From assembly GCA_903907885.1 (NCBI GenBank), contig CAIVPY010000591.1, positions 1-5,838 of the forward strand: DNA of 5,838 nt. Reading direction: 5' to 3'. Shown here in pieces: positions 1 through 5,838 of this stretch (positions within the stretch are counted from its first letter, which is position 1; every line of letters starts with the position of its first letter). The position numbers and the translations under genes were made by a program. Under the pieces are notes generated by a model. It had not been told where the DNA came from. It saw only the letters and a list, made by a program, of their open reading frames with translations, and made no database searches. The stretch is from an uncultured Bacteroidota bacterium. Lineage in GTDB: Bacteria > Bacteroidota > Bacteroidia > UKL13-3.

Positions 1-754
1 ACTAAACGCTACTGATTTTAAAAAACAATTTAATGGATTGTACATAAAATCAACATCAAATCCATTGAGCAATGAGGGAGCTTTGAGTTACATAAACCTA
101 TATGCAAATTCAACCAACACACAGGCTGGAATTGCTGTATATTATAATGACTCATTGAAGGTTGTTTTTCCAATAAATTATGCTGCTGAATCAAGGTATA
201 ACCAATATGAGCATTTTGATTTTCCTCATACTGTTCAAGTATTATTGCCAAAAGATAGTACAAAAATTGTACGTGGAATACCTGATACTGTATCCGCTTT
301 TCTTCAAGGTGCAGCAGGTACAAAAATAAGAATAAATCTGCCCTCAATTTTTGAACTGCTTAAACAAAAACCCAACATAATTATCAATAGTGCCGAGTTA
401 GTTGTGCCAATTGTGGCAGGAAGCGATGCTGGAAATTACTCAACACCATCTCAATTGTTCTTAGCCTCTTCTGACTCGTTGGGTCGAAATACCTATTTGT
501 ATCAAAAAGATTTATTGCTTGAAAGTGTTAACTACAGCGGTGGTACTTTTTTGAGTGGCAGAAAAGAATATAGGTTTAATTTTGCAAGAACAATTGCCTA
601 TTTGTATGACCAATACAAACAAGGTAAAAATTACAATTATGGTTTCTATATTATTGTTCCTGCCGATAACCCCGTTAGTGCCTCAAGGGCAATCATAAAC
701 ACTAAAAAAGGAAGTGGAATGAAACTGAATTTAACATATACTCTTACAAAATAA
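1..754 (+). CDS. DUF4270 family protein, C-terminal part (5' end outside window)
   Basis: The frame is open from the first base (first full codon at 2), so about 250 C-terminal residues are visible, ending at TAA 752-754. No start codon near the left edge is credible. The TTG at 38 falls inside a conserved block, FNGLYI (visible residues 10-15), so it is an internal Leu. Other DUF4270-like blocks are RYNQYEHFDF (65-74), the segment QGAAGTKIRINLP (about 102-114), an INSAELVVPI strand, and a C-terminal SASRAIINT...GMKLNLTYT ending. Family knowledge: DUF4270 proteins are usually lipoproteins of Bacteroidota with no settled function, often found close to glmS. The signal peptide would lie in the missing part, so the envelope location is inferred. 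No catalytic motif is visible. The stop is 12 bases before the next gene, which suggests co-transcription. I am confident of the family and cannot give a function. Confidence 0.85.
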   Translation, partial: LNATDFKKQFNGLYIKSTSNPLSNEGALSYINLYANSTNTQAGIAVYYNDSLKVVFPINYAAESRYNQYEHFDFPHTVQVLLPKDSTKIVRGIPDTVSAFLQGAAGTKIRINLPSIFELLKQKPNIIINSAELVVPIVAGSDAGNYSTPSQLFLASSDSLGRNTYLYQKDLLLESVNYSGGTFLSGRKEYRFNFARTIAYLYDQYKQGKNYNYGFYIIVPADNPVSASRAIINTKKGSGMKLNLTYTLTK

Positions 755-766
755 TATACAACAAGC

Positions 767-1762
767 GTGATTGTAAAACTATCAAATAAGCAACAAATCC
801 CTTTTTTGGTTAATAAACTAAAACAAACCAAGTTTGATTATATTTATTTGTCAGATAAGCAAGAGTTTGTAATACCGAAATTAAACGATAAGAGTTTCTT
901 AAATGAATTCTCAAACAGCATTTCTGAAATAATCGAAATAGAAACCCATTTTCAGCTTTCGAGCAATAAGTACAAAAAACAAACTTGTATCAACATTAAT
1001 GGAAGTGAAATTTCTAATGATGGATTTTCGGTAATTGCTGGGCCTTGCTCAATAGAAACTGAAGAACAGATTTTTTCTACTGCTGAATATGTGAGTAGTA
1101 AAGGATTGAAATTTTTAAGAGGAGGAGCATATAAACCAAGAACTTCACCCTATTCATTCAGAGGTTTAGGATTGGATGGATTGAAATTAATCAAAGAAGC
1201 AGCAACACTGCATGGATTAAATGTTGTTACCGAGCTAATGGATTTAAGTTTGCTCGATGAAGTACTGGAATACTCGGATATTATTCAAATTGGCAGCCGC
1301 AACATGAGCAATTTTTTCATGTTGTCTGAATTAGGAAAAATAAAAAAACCTATACTTTTAAAAAGAGGAATGCAAGCCAAAACAAACGAGTGGTTGTTGG
1401 CAGCAGATTATATATTGAGCAATGGAAACGAAGAAGTAATTCTTTGTGAAAGAGGCATTAGAAGTTTTGATCCACAAACGCGAAATGTATTTGACGTAAA
1501 TGTTATTCCTTTGATACAATCACTTTCACATTTGCCTATCATAGCCGATCCAAGTCATGGAACAGGTGAAGCAAAATTTGTTTACCCAATTTCTCTAGCT
1601 GCTGTGGCAGCAGGTGCCAATGGTTTGATGATTGAAATTCATCCTCAGCCCAAAACAGCATTGTCGGATAGTAACCAAGCCCTTACATTTTCCGAATTTG
1701 ATACCTTGCTTTCAAGCATTCAAATTGTTAGAGAATCTATTGTAAACTTAGCTATTAAGTAA
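767..1762 (+). CDS. aroF: 3-deoxy-7-phosphoheptulonate (DAHP) synthase, type I-beta
   Basis: This cytoplasmic enzyme condenses phosphoenolpyruvate with erythrose-4-phosphate to DAHP, the first step of the shikimate pathway to aromatic amino acids. It has 331 residues. Residues 1 to about 80 form a short, divergent version of the ferredoxin-like domain known from Thermotoga maritima DAHP synthase, and 87-331 form the TIM barrel. Visible motifs are AGPCSIE (91-97), GGAYKPRTSPYSFRG (119-133), IIQIGSRN (172-179), LLKRG (197-201), LCERGIR (226-232), DPSHGTG (261-267) and IEIHPQP (289-295). Metal ligands Cys94, His264, Glu290 and Asp301, and substrate-binding Lys123, all sit at a constant offset of 8 from my recollection of the T. 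maritima positions. The start is GTG: the only in-frame codons between it and the preceding stop are four non-start codons, no Met occurs before the barrel, and MIVKL matches family N-termini. No fused chorismate mutase domain is present, unlike many Bacteroidota homologues. The symbol follows common annotation usage and is conventional. Confidence 0.95.
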   Translation: MIVKLSNKQQIPFLVNKLKQTKFDYIYLSDKQEFVIPKLNDKSFLNEFSNSISEIIEIETHFQLSSNKYKKQTCININGSEISNDGFSVIAGPCSIETEEQIFSTAEYVSSKGLKFLRGGAYKPRTSPYSFRGLGLDGLKLIKEAATLHGLNVVTELMDLSLLDEVLEYSDIIQIGSRNMSNFFMLSELGKIKKPILLKRGMQAKTNEWLLAADYILSNGNEEVILCERGIRSFDPQTRNVFDVNVIPLIQSLSHLPIIADPSHGTGEAKFVYPISLAAVAAGANGLMIEIHPQPKTALSDSNQALTFSEFDTLLSSIQIVRESIVNLAIK

Positions 1763-1772
1763 AAATCAACCT

Positions 1773-1803
1773 TTTGAAATAAGGAACATTCCGCTTATAT
1801 TCG
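1773..1803 (+). promoter_or_regulatory. Predicted Bacteroidota-type promoter of glmS
   Basis: A TTTG at 1773-1776 is followed after 19 bases by TATATTCG at 1796-1803. The phylum consensus is TTTG, about 19-21 bases, then TAnnTTTG. The -33 box is exact, the spacing is right and the -7 box has one mismatch (C for the third T). Transcription would begin around 1807-1811, at or next to the glmS ATG at 1810, giving a very short leader or none. The gap has no T-rich hairpin, so read-through from the DAHP synthase gene is also possible. The site is predicted from the motif alone. Confidence 0.55.
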
Positions 1804-1809
1804 CACTCT

Positions 1810-3651
1810 ATGTGTGGAATAGTAGCTTATATAGGCCATCGCGAAGCCTGCCCAATTGTTTTAAAAGGTTTAAAACGACTGGAATATCGCGGATATGATA
1901 GCGCTGGAGTAGCATTACTCGGTGCTGACAAACAATTTAAAGTTTACAAAAAAAGCGGGAAAGTAACAGACTTAGAAGAGTCTATTGGTTCCCAAGATAC
2001 AACTGCTCACACAGGTATGGGACACACACGCTGGGCAACTCATGGTGTACCAAATGATGTGAATGCACATCCTCACATGTCGGGCAGTGGCAAATTTGCT
2101 ATTATTCATAATGGAATTATAGAAAATTATGCTGCTCTAAAGTCGGCATTGGTAAAACGTGGACATGAATTTAAAAGTGAAACAGATACAGAAGTACTGA
2201 TACACCTTATCGAAGAAGTTTACGACAAAAATGATGTTACTTTTGAAGAAGCTGTTCGCATGGCTTTAACTCAGGTAATTGGTGCGTATGCGATTGTTAT
2301 TTTGTCAAACCAAGATCCGAATTATTTGATTGGAGCTCGTAAAGGAAGTCCAATGGTAATTGGTGTTGGCGAAAACGAGCATTTTATTGCTAGCGATGCC
2401 ACACCTATTGTGGAATATACACGTAATGTAATTTATTTAAATGATGGCGAAATGGCCATTATTCATAATAATCAACTAACTGTAAAAACAATTGACAATA
2501 CAATCAAAACCCCTTATATACAAGAGTTAGAAATAAACCTTGAAAGCATTGAAAAAGGAGGATACGATCATTTTATGTTGAAAGAAATATTTGAACAACC
2601 TCGTTCAATATTAGACTCTTTCAGAGGTAGAATTCATATCAATGATGGTAGAATTTCAATGGCGGGGATTGATAAGTTTGAAGACAAATTCAAAAACTTA
2701 GAAAGAATAATCATAGTGGGTTGTGGTACTTCATGGCATGCTGGTTTGGTTGGTGAATATTTGTTTGAAGATTTTGCTCGTATTCCAGTTGAGGTTGAAT
2801 ACGCTTCTGAATTCAGATATAGAAACCCTGTTATTGATGAAAGAGATTTTGTAATTGCTATTTCTCAATCGGGTGAAACTGCAGACACCTTAGCAGCTCT
2901 TGAATTAGCAAAAAGCCGTGGCGCAACCATTTTCGGTGTGTGTAATGTGGTAGGCTCATCTATTCCAAGATTAACAGATGCAGGTGCATACACCCATGCT
3001 GGACCAGAAATTGGAGTTGCTTCGACAAAGGCCTTTACGGCACAGGTTACAGCACTTTTATTGATGGCCTTATCTGTAGCACAAAAAAGAGGTTCTATTT
3101 CTACTCAACGATTACGCGAAATGATGATAGAAATTGAAACTTTACCCGCTAAGGTTGAAAAGGCTTTATTAACCGATGACCAAACCAAAAAAATTGCTGA
3201 AGAATTTAAAGACACTAAAAATGCATTATACTTAGGTAGAGGCTATGGTTTTCCAATTGCATTAGAAGGAGCTTTAAAACTTAAAGAAATTAGTTACATT
3301 CATGCTGAAGGTTATCCTGCTGCTGAAATGAAACATGGACCAATTGCATTAATTGACGAAGAAATGCCAGTAATTGTGATTGCTACTAACCATAGTAATT
3401 ACGAAAAGGTGATTAGCAATATTCAAGAGGTGAAAGCTAGGAAAGGCAAGGTGATTGTCATTGCAACCGAAGGAGATACACATGTGGCAAGCATGGCTGA
3501 CCATGTAATATACATACCCGATTGCGAAGAATCGATGTTGCCTTTAATAGCTACAATTCCATTGCAATTATTGTCTTATCATATTGCTGTATTGCGTGAA
3601 TGCAATGTGGATCAACCAAGAAATTTGGCAAAATCTGTAACAGTAGAATAA
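1810..3651 (+). CDS. glmS: Glutamine--fructose-6-phosphate aminotransferase (isomerizing)
   Basis: GlmS converts fructose-6-phosphate and glutamine to glucosamine-6-phosphate and glutamate, the committed step to UDP-GlcNAc for peptidoglycan and lipopolysaccharide. It is cytoplasmic and full length at 613 residues (E. coli has about 609). The N-terminal class II glutaminase domain starts MCGIVAYIG, with Cys2 as nucleophile once Met is removed, then TRWATHG (73-79), HNGIIEN (100-106) and TDTE (125-128). After a linker, the first SIS domain carries GCGTSWHAG (304-312), SQSGETADT (352-360) and GVASTKAFT (402-410). The second carries LEGALKLKEISYIHAE (485-500) and KHGPIALID (508-516), and the protein ends in the typical NLAKSVTVE. 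Lys490, Glu493, His509 and Lys608 correspond to E. coli Lys485, Glu488, His504 and Lys603 at a constant offset of 5. The ATG is certain because Cys must be residue 2. Only 47 bases separate it from the upstream gene, leaving no room for a glmS ribozyme. A terminator follows directly. Confidence 0.98.
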   Translation: MCGIVAYIGHREACPIVLKGLKRLEYRGYDSAGVALLGADKQFKVYKKSGKVTDLEESIGSQDTTAHTGMGHTRWATHGVPNDVNAHPHMSGSGKFAIIHNGIIENYAALKSALVKRGHEFKSETDTEVLIHLIEEVYDKNDVTFEEAVRMALTQVIGAYAIVILSNQDPNYLIGARKGSPMVIGVGENEHFIASDATPIVEYTRNVIYLNDGEMAIIHNNQLTVKTIDNTIKTPYIQELEINLESIEKGGYDHFMLKEIFEQPRSILDSFRGRIHINDGRISMAGIDKFEDKFKNLERIIIVGCGTSWHAGLVGEYLFEDFARIPVEVEYASEFRYRNPVIDERDFVIAISQSGETADTLAALELAKSRGATIFGVCNVVGSSIPRLTDAGAYTHAGPEIGVASTKAFTAQVTALLLMALSVAQKRGSISTQRLREMMIEIETLPAKVEKALLTDDQTKKIAEEFKDTKNALYLGRGYGFPIALEGALKLKEISYIHAEGYPAAEMKHGPIALIDEEMPVIVIATNHSNYEKVISNIQEVKARKGKVIVIATEGDTHVASMADHVIYIPDCEESMLPLIATIPLQLLSYHIAVLRECNVDQPRNLAKSVTVE

Positions 3652-3656
3652 ATTTT
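3624..3656 (+). promoter_or_regulatory. Possible promoter for the thioesterase gene, overlapping the glmS stop
   Basis: TTTG at 3624-3627 is followed after 21 bases by TAAATTTT at 3649-3656. This matches TAnnTTTG except for the last base, and the spacing is at the upper end of the usual range. The -7 box overlaps the glmS TAA (3649-3651). Transcription would begin near 3660-3664, upstream of the hairpin at 3671-3699, so the thioesterase mRNA leader would contain the glmS terminator. In AT-rich DNA such a match can arise by chance, so confidence is low. Confidence 0.3.
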
Positions 3657-3670
3657 CATTTGATTATTAA

Positions 3671-3705
3671 AAATAGCCCACCCATTGAGTGGGCTATTTA
3701 TTTTT
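3671..3705 (+). terminator. Intrinsic terminator after glmS
   Basis: An uninterrupted 11-bp stem, AAATAGCCCAC (3671-3681) with GTGGGCTATTT (3689-3699), encloses a 7-base loop and is followed by A and then TTTTT (3701-3705). The GC-rich core (GCCCAC/GTGGGC) with A-rich and T-rich flanks is the classic form of a Rho-independent terminator. It begins 20 bases after the glmS stop and ends 6 bases before the next start codon. On the minus strand the T-run is interrupted, so it probably acts mainly on glmS. Confidence 0.9.
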
Positions 3706-3711
3706 ACAATT

Positions 3712-4230
3712 ATGACGAATATTAAAAAACCAATGGATTCGCACACCATTATGAATGAATTAGTGCTGCCAAACGATACCAATACTTTAAACAATTTGAT
3801 GGGTGGAAGACTACTTCATTGGATGGATATTGTAGCTGCTATAGCTGCCCAAAAACATAGTGGCAAAACAGTGGTAACGGCTTCGGTTGATAGTGTTAGT
3901 TTTGGAAAATGCATAAGGCTAGGTGATGTTGTTACGCTTGAGGCTAAAGTATCACGTGCTTTTAACACTTCGATGGAAATTCATATTGTAGTACACGCTG
4001 AAAATATTCCTAGTGGGGAAAAATTTAAATCAAATGAGGCTTATTACACTTTTGTGGCACTTGATAGGAATGGCTCTCCTTTGATAGTACCTCAACTGCA
4101 ACCTGAAAACGATGATGAACAAAAACGGTTTGAAGGAGCACTACGTAGAAGACAATTAAGACTAATACTTGCAGGCAAAATGAAACCCGATGATGCTACT
4201 GAACTAAAAGCATTGTTTATTACCGAATAG
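3712..4230 (+). CDS. Acyl-CoA thioesterase, single hotdog domain (ACOT type)
   Basis: This protein is predicted to hydrolyse acyl-CoA thioesters to free acid and CoA in the cytoplasm. It has 172 residues and one hotdog domain of the ACOT/YciA type (about residues 8-118). The signature LPNDTN (19-24) is followed by NNLMGGRLLHWMD (27-39), the central helix with conserved Asp39; Asn24 and Asp39 are the likely catalytic pair by analogy with the ACOT family. Later blocks are TASVDSVSF (56-64), VSRAFNTSMEI (80-90) and SNEAYYTFVALD (107-118), and a basic tail RRRQLRLILAGK (145-156) that I recall from Bacteroidota homologues. The start is ATG 3712: an earlier in-frame TTG at 3685 lies in the terminator loop and is not credible, and ATG 3733 would trim only seven residues. 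There is no signal peptide. The gene starts 6 bases after the glmS terminator T-run, so its expression needs its own promoter or read-through. Chain-length preference cannot be read from the sequence. Confidence 0.9.
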   Translation: MTNIKKPMDSHTIMNELVLPNDTNTLNNLMGGRLLHWMDIVAAIAAQKHSGKTVVTASVDSVSFGKCIRLGDVVTLEAKVSRAFNTSMEIHIVVHAENIPSGEKFKSNEAYYTFVALDRNGSPLIVPQLQPENDDEQKRFEGALRRRQLRLILAGKMKPDDATELKALFITE

Positions 4231-4301
4231 AACTAATTTTAAAAACTGCAAATAAACATATCGCTAAATTATCCCGATAAAACCACCATCTGTCAACTTA
4301 C

Positions 4302-4334
4302 GTTGTTTTTAATGGTTTAATATTTAGATATTTG
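4302..4334 (+). promoter_or_regulatory. Possible promoter of the LruC-domain lipoprotein gene
   Basis: GTTG at 4302-4305 is followed after 21 bases by GATATTTG at 4327-4334. Each box has one mismatch to the Bacteroidota consensus TTTG / TAnnTTTG. Transcription would begin about 4338-4342, leaving a leader of roughly 13-17 bases before the ATG at 4355. The 124-base gap to the upstream gene supports a separate promoter here. The rest of the gap (4231-4301) shows no convincing terminator for the thioesterase gene and no small gene. Confidence 0.35.
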
Positions 4335-4354
4335 GAATTCAAATAAATACAGAA

Positions 4355-5779
4355 ATGAGAACTTTCATCCAATTATTATTCATTATCTGCTTCATTTCTT
4401 TTGCCTCTTGTACTAAGACCGCCACAAATCCTAACTTAGTAACAAAAACCAATACCAATACAAACGGGAATAATACTGGTAACAATGGAACGGGTAGTAC
4501 TACCCCCAAAACTCCAGACTTGACTAAGAATGTTAAAAATATTTCGGAAATGATAGTTCCCGATAATTTTAATTTTGAAAACAATAGGCTTGTAAATATT
4601 AACCTTAGTTTAACTACCAATACTTATGGTGCTTCTCATTTGGTTTCTGTTTGTGATGCTGACCCAAATTCTATTTTTAGTGTTATTGCGCAAGGTAGTA
4701 TTGATATAAACAAACCCTTTGCCTCTAAGATAAGTATACCTTTTACTTCAAATAAGGTGTATGTTATTCACAAATACCCAAATAATACAACTAATATTAA
4801 TACCCTTATAATTGATGCAAATAATAATGTTAGCTTCAATTATTTGAATAAAACTAATAACGATATTGTTATCAATCATTCTGAAATAGCCAGCAATTCA
4901 ACGTTAATTTCCTCATTGAATAAAAAAGGAGATGATAGTGATGGGGATGGAATAGTAAACTCACTAGATAGTTATCCTAGCGATCCAGATAGAGCGTTTA
5001 ATAATTATTTTCCCAACGATAAAGATTACGCTACCCTAATGTATGAAGATCTTTGGCCTTGCAAAGGAGATTATGACATGAACGATTTGGTGCTAGATGT
5101 TAGACACCAATTGATAACCAATGCCAATAATCAAATAGTGGATGTAAAAGCTACTTATATTGTGAGGGCAAATGGGGGCAATCAGGCTTTGGCTTTTTGT
5201 AATGTTTTCCCTTTTACTCCTTCTACCATAACTAATATAGTGGGTGGTACACTCGAAAACAATCCAACTCAATCTGTTATTCAAATGTTTGATAATTGTG
5301 CGAAATTGTTGGGAGGCATGAACACTTTAACCAAGCTTGATAAGTTACCCGATCAAACGGTTAAGCTAAGTTTTAGCTTGTCGAATAAACCAAAACTTTC
5401 AGATTATGCCATTGGAGAATACAATCCTTTTGTGTGGGTTAATATTACTGGAAAAGGACGTGGCTACGAAATTCATTTACCAGGACATGAATCAACATCT
5501 TTAGTAGATACCAAGTTATTTAAATATGCAGACGACAATACCGAGGTAGCTAAAAACAGGTATTATTTAGCTAAAAACAATTTGCCATGGGGATTAATGA
5601 TTCCAAGGTCGCTAAAATATTGTGTTGAATTGACAATGACAGATGATGGTATCATCCCCGACATTACTCAGGTGTATTTACGATTTGCACAATGGGCTCA
5701 AAGCGGTGGAAAGCTCTATAATGATTGGTACACAGAGCAAACTAATTACAGAAACGATAAGTACATTTATAATAAATAA
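4355..5779 (+). CDS. LruC domain-containing lipoprotein
   Basis: The function is unknown; this is an envelope lipoprotein of 474 residues. Residues 1-18 form a lipoprotein signal peptide with lipobox FASC, giving a lipidated Cys19. The region after Cys (TKTATNPN) has no acidic cluster like the surface-export signals described in Bacteroidota, so surface exposure is not indicated. Residues 22-56 are a flexible Asn/Thr/Gly linker. A beta-rich region (about 65-185) resembles the N-terminal part of LruC proteins (NFNFENNRLVNINL). An Asp-rich calcium-loop motif of thrombospondin type 3 style lies at 193-212 (DSDGDGIVNSLDSYPSDPD). Directly after comes the LruC domain (also called DUF4842), with signature YEDLWPCKGDYDMNDLVLD (230-248) and the typical C-terminus DWYTEQTNYRND (457-468). 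The mature chain after Cys19 holds five more Cys (100, 236, 282, 315, 423), which could form disulfides. ATG 4355 is chosen because it precedes the signal peptide directly. No type IX secretion tail is seen. The family is named after Leptospira LruC, an outer-membrane lipoprotein. Confidence 0.92.
   Translation: MRTFIQLLFIICFISFASCTKTATNPNLVTKTNTNTNGNNTGNNGTGSTTPKTPDLTKNVKNISEMIVPDNFNFENNRLVNINLSLTTNTYGASHLVSVCDADPNSIFSVIAQGSIDINKPFASKISIPFTSNKVYVIHKYPNNTTNINTLIIDANNNVSFNYLNKTNNDIVINHSEIASNSTLISSLNKKGDDSDGDGIVNSLDSYPSDPDRAFNNYFPNDKDYATLMYEDLWPCKGDYDMNDLVLDVRHQLITNANNQIVDVKATYIVRANGGNQALAFCNVFPFTPSTITNIVGGTLENNPTQSVIQMFDNCAKLLGGMNTLTKLDKLPDQTVKLSFSLSNKPKLSDYAIGEYNPFVWVNITGKGRGYEIHLPGHESTSLVDTKLFKYADDNTEVAKNRYYLAKNNLPWGLMIPRSLKYCVELTMTDDGIIPDITQVYLRFAQWAQSGGKLYNDWYTEQTNYRNDKYIYNK
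4418..4522 (+). other. Low-complexity Asn/Thr/Gly linker region within the LruC lipoprotein gene
   Basis: Codons for residues 22-56 are dominated by AAT/AAC, ACA/ACC and GGN, with short imperfect repeats such as AATACCAATACAAA. The likely role is a flexible tether between the lipidated Cys and the folded domains. Such tracts often vary in length between strains through slippage, but this one has no long perfect repeat, so phase variation is not indicated. Confidence 0.6.
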
Positions 5780-5838
5780 TACTTATTTTATTTATTACTT
5801 AAACTTCTTAGAAATAATTAATAAACCTAGGTAGGTTA

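Noticed and set aside
30..347. Minus-strand open frame of 105 codons opposite the DUF4270 gene
   Set aside because: It lies fully inside a well-supported gene on the other strand, has no recognisable motif, and is explained by the codon pattern of that gene.
1770..1784. CCTT/AAGG inverted repeat between the DAHP synthase and glmS genes
   Set aside because: It is only 4 bp with a 7-base loop and no T-run, so it is neither a terminator nor a riboswitch. The 47-base gap is too short for a glmS ribozyme.
3685..3711. Upstream TTG start at 3685 for the thioesterase, adding nine residues
   Set aside because: The TTG lies in the terminator loop and the extra residues would be encoded by the stem and T-run. 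ATG 3712 fits family N-termini.
4259..4315. Short inverted repeats after the thioesterase gene: TATCG/CGATA, and nested CCAT/ATGG with CAAC/GTTG
   Set aside because: Stems are only 4-5 bp and AT-rich or interrupted. A T-run follows only the 4-bp CAAC/GTTG stem. I would not call a terminator without folding energies and conservation.
4339..4620. Minus-strand open frame of 93 codons with hydrophobic stretches, opposite the start of the LruC gene
   Set aside because: The hydrophobic run is the reverse reading of the Asn/Thr-rich linker codons. It covers the LruC signal peptide region and has no support as a gene.
5643..5834. Plus-strand open frame of 63 codons overlapping the end of the LruC gene and the tail of the window
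   Set aside because: Most of it overlaps the conserved LruC C-terminus in another frame, and its last residues are translated AT-rich spacer.
5824..5837. AACCT-AGGT-AGGTT inverted repeat at the right edge
   Set aside because: It is a 5-bp stem cut off by the window end. It could be the start of a terminator for the LruC gene, but no T-run is visible within the window.

Overview
The window looks like chromosomal DNA from an AT-rich member of the Bacteroidota. The reasons are a DUF4270 lipoprotein and a LruC-domain lipoprotein (families common in this phylum), a Bacteroidota-style hotdog thioesterase, no Shine-Dalgarno sequences before the starts, and promoter-like sites of the phylum's TTTG / TAnnTTTG type. 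Nothing in the sequence fixes a genus. All five genes are on the + strand. No tRNA, rRNA, CRISPR array, insertion sequence or phage gene was seen.

Layout. (1) Positions 1-754 hold the C-terminal 250 residues of a DUF4270 protein whose start lies outside the window. (2) Positions 767-1762 encode a complete type I-beta DAHP synthase, the first step of the shikimate pathway, starting at GTG 12 bases after the DUF4270 stop. (3) Positions 1810-3651 encode complete GlmS, which makes glucosamine-6-phosphate for peptidoglycan and lipopolysaccharide. A good promoter match lies so close to its ATG that the mRNA may be almost leaderless. (4) A strong intrinsic terminator (3671-3705) follows glmS. (5) Positions 3712-4230 encode a single-hotdog acyl-CoA thioesterase, starting only 6 bases after the terminator T-run. 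(6) After a 124-base gap, 4355-5779 encode an Asn-rich lipoprotein with a calcium-loop (thrombospondin type 3-like) motif and a LruC domain. The last 59 bases are non-coding.

How the genes fit together. DUF4270 and DAHP synthase look like one transcription unit, possibly reading into glmS because no terminator separates them. glmS also appears to have its own promoter and a firm end. The thioesterase and the LruC lipoprotein look like separate units. The common thread is envelope and core metabolism: amino-sugar precursors, aromatic precursors, acyl-CoA turnover and two lipoprotein-type envelope proteins of unknown function.

I see no convincing new defence, mobile or RNA system. The points most worth checking are the near-leaderless glmS promoter, the possible thioesterase promoter placed upstream of the glmS terminator, the DAHP synthase gene lying between DUF4270 and glmS, and the LruC protein architecture.
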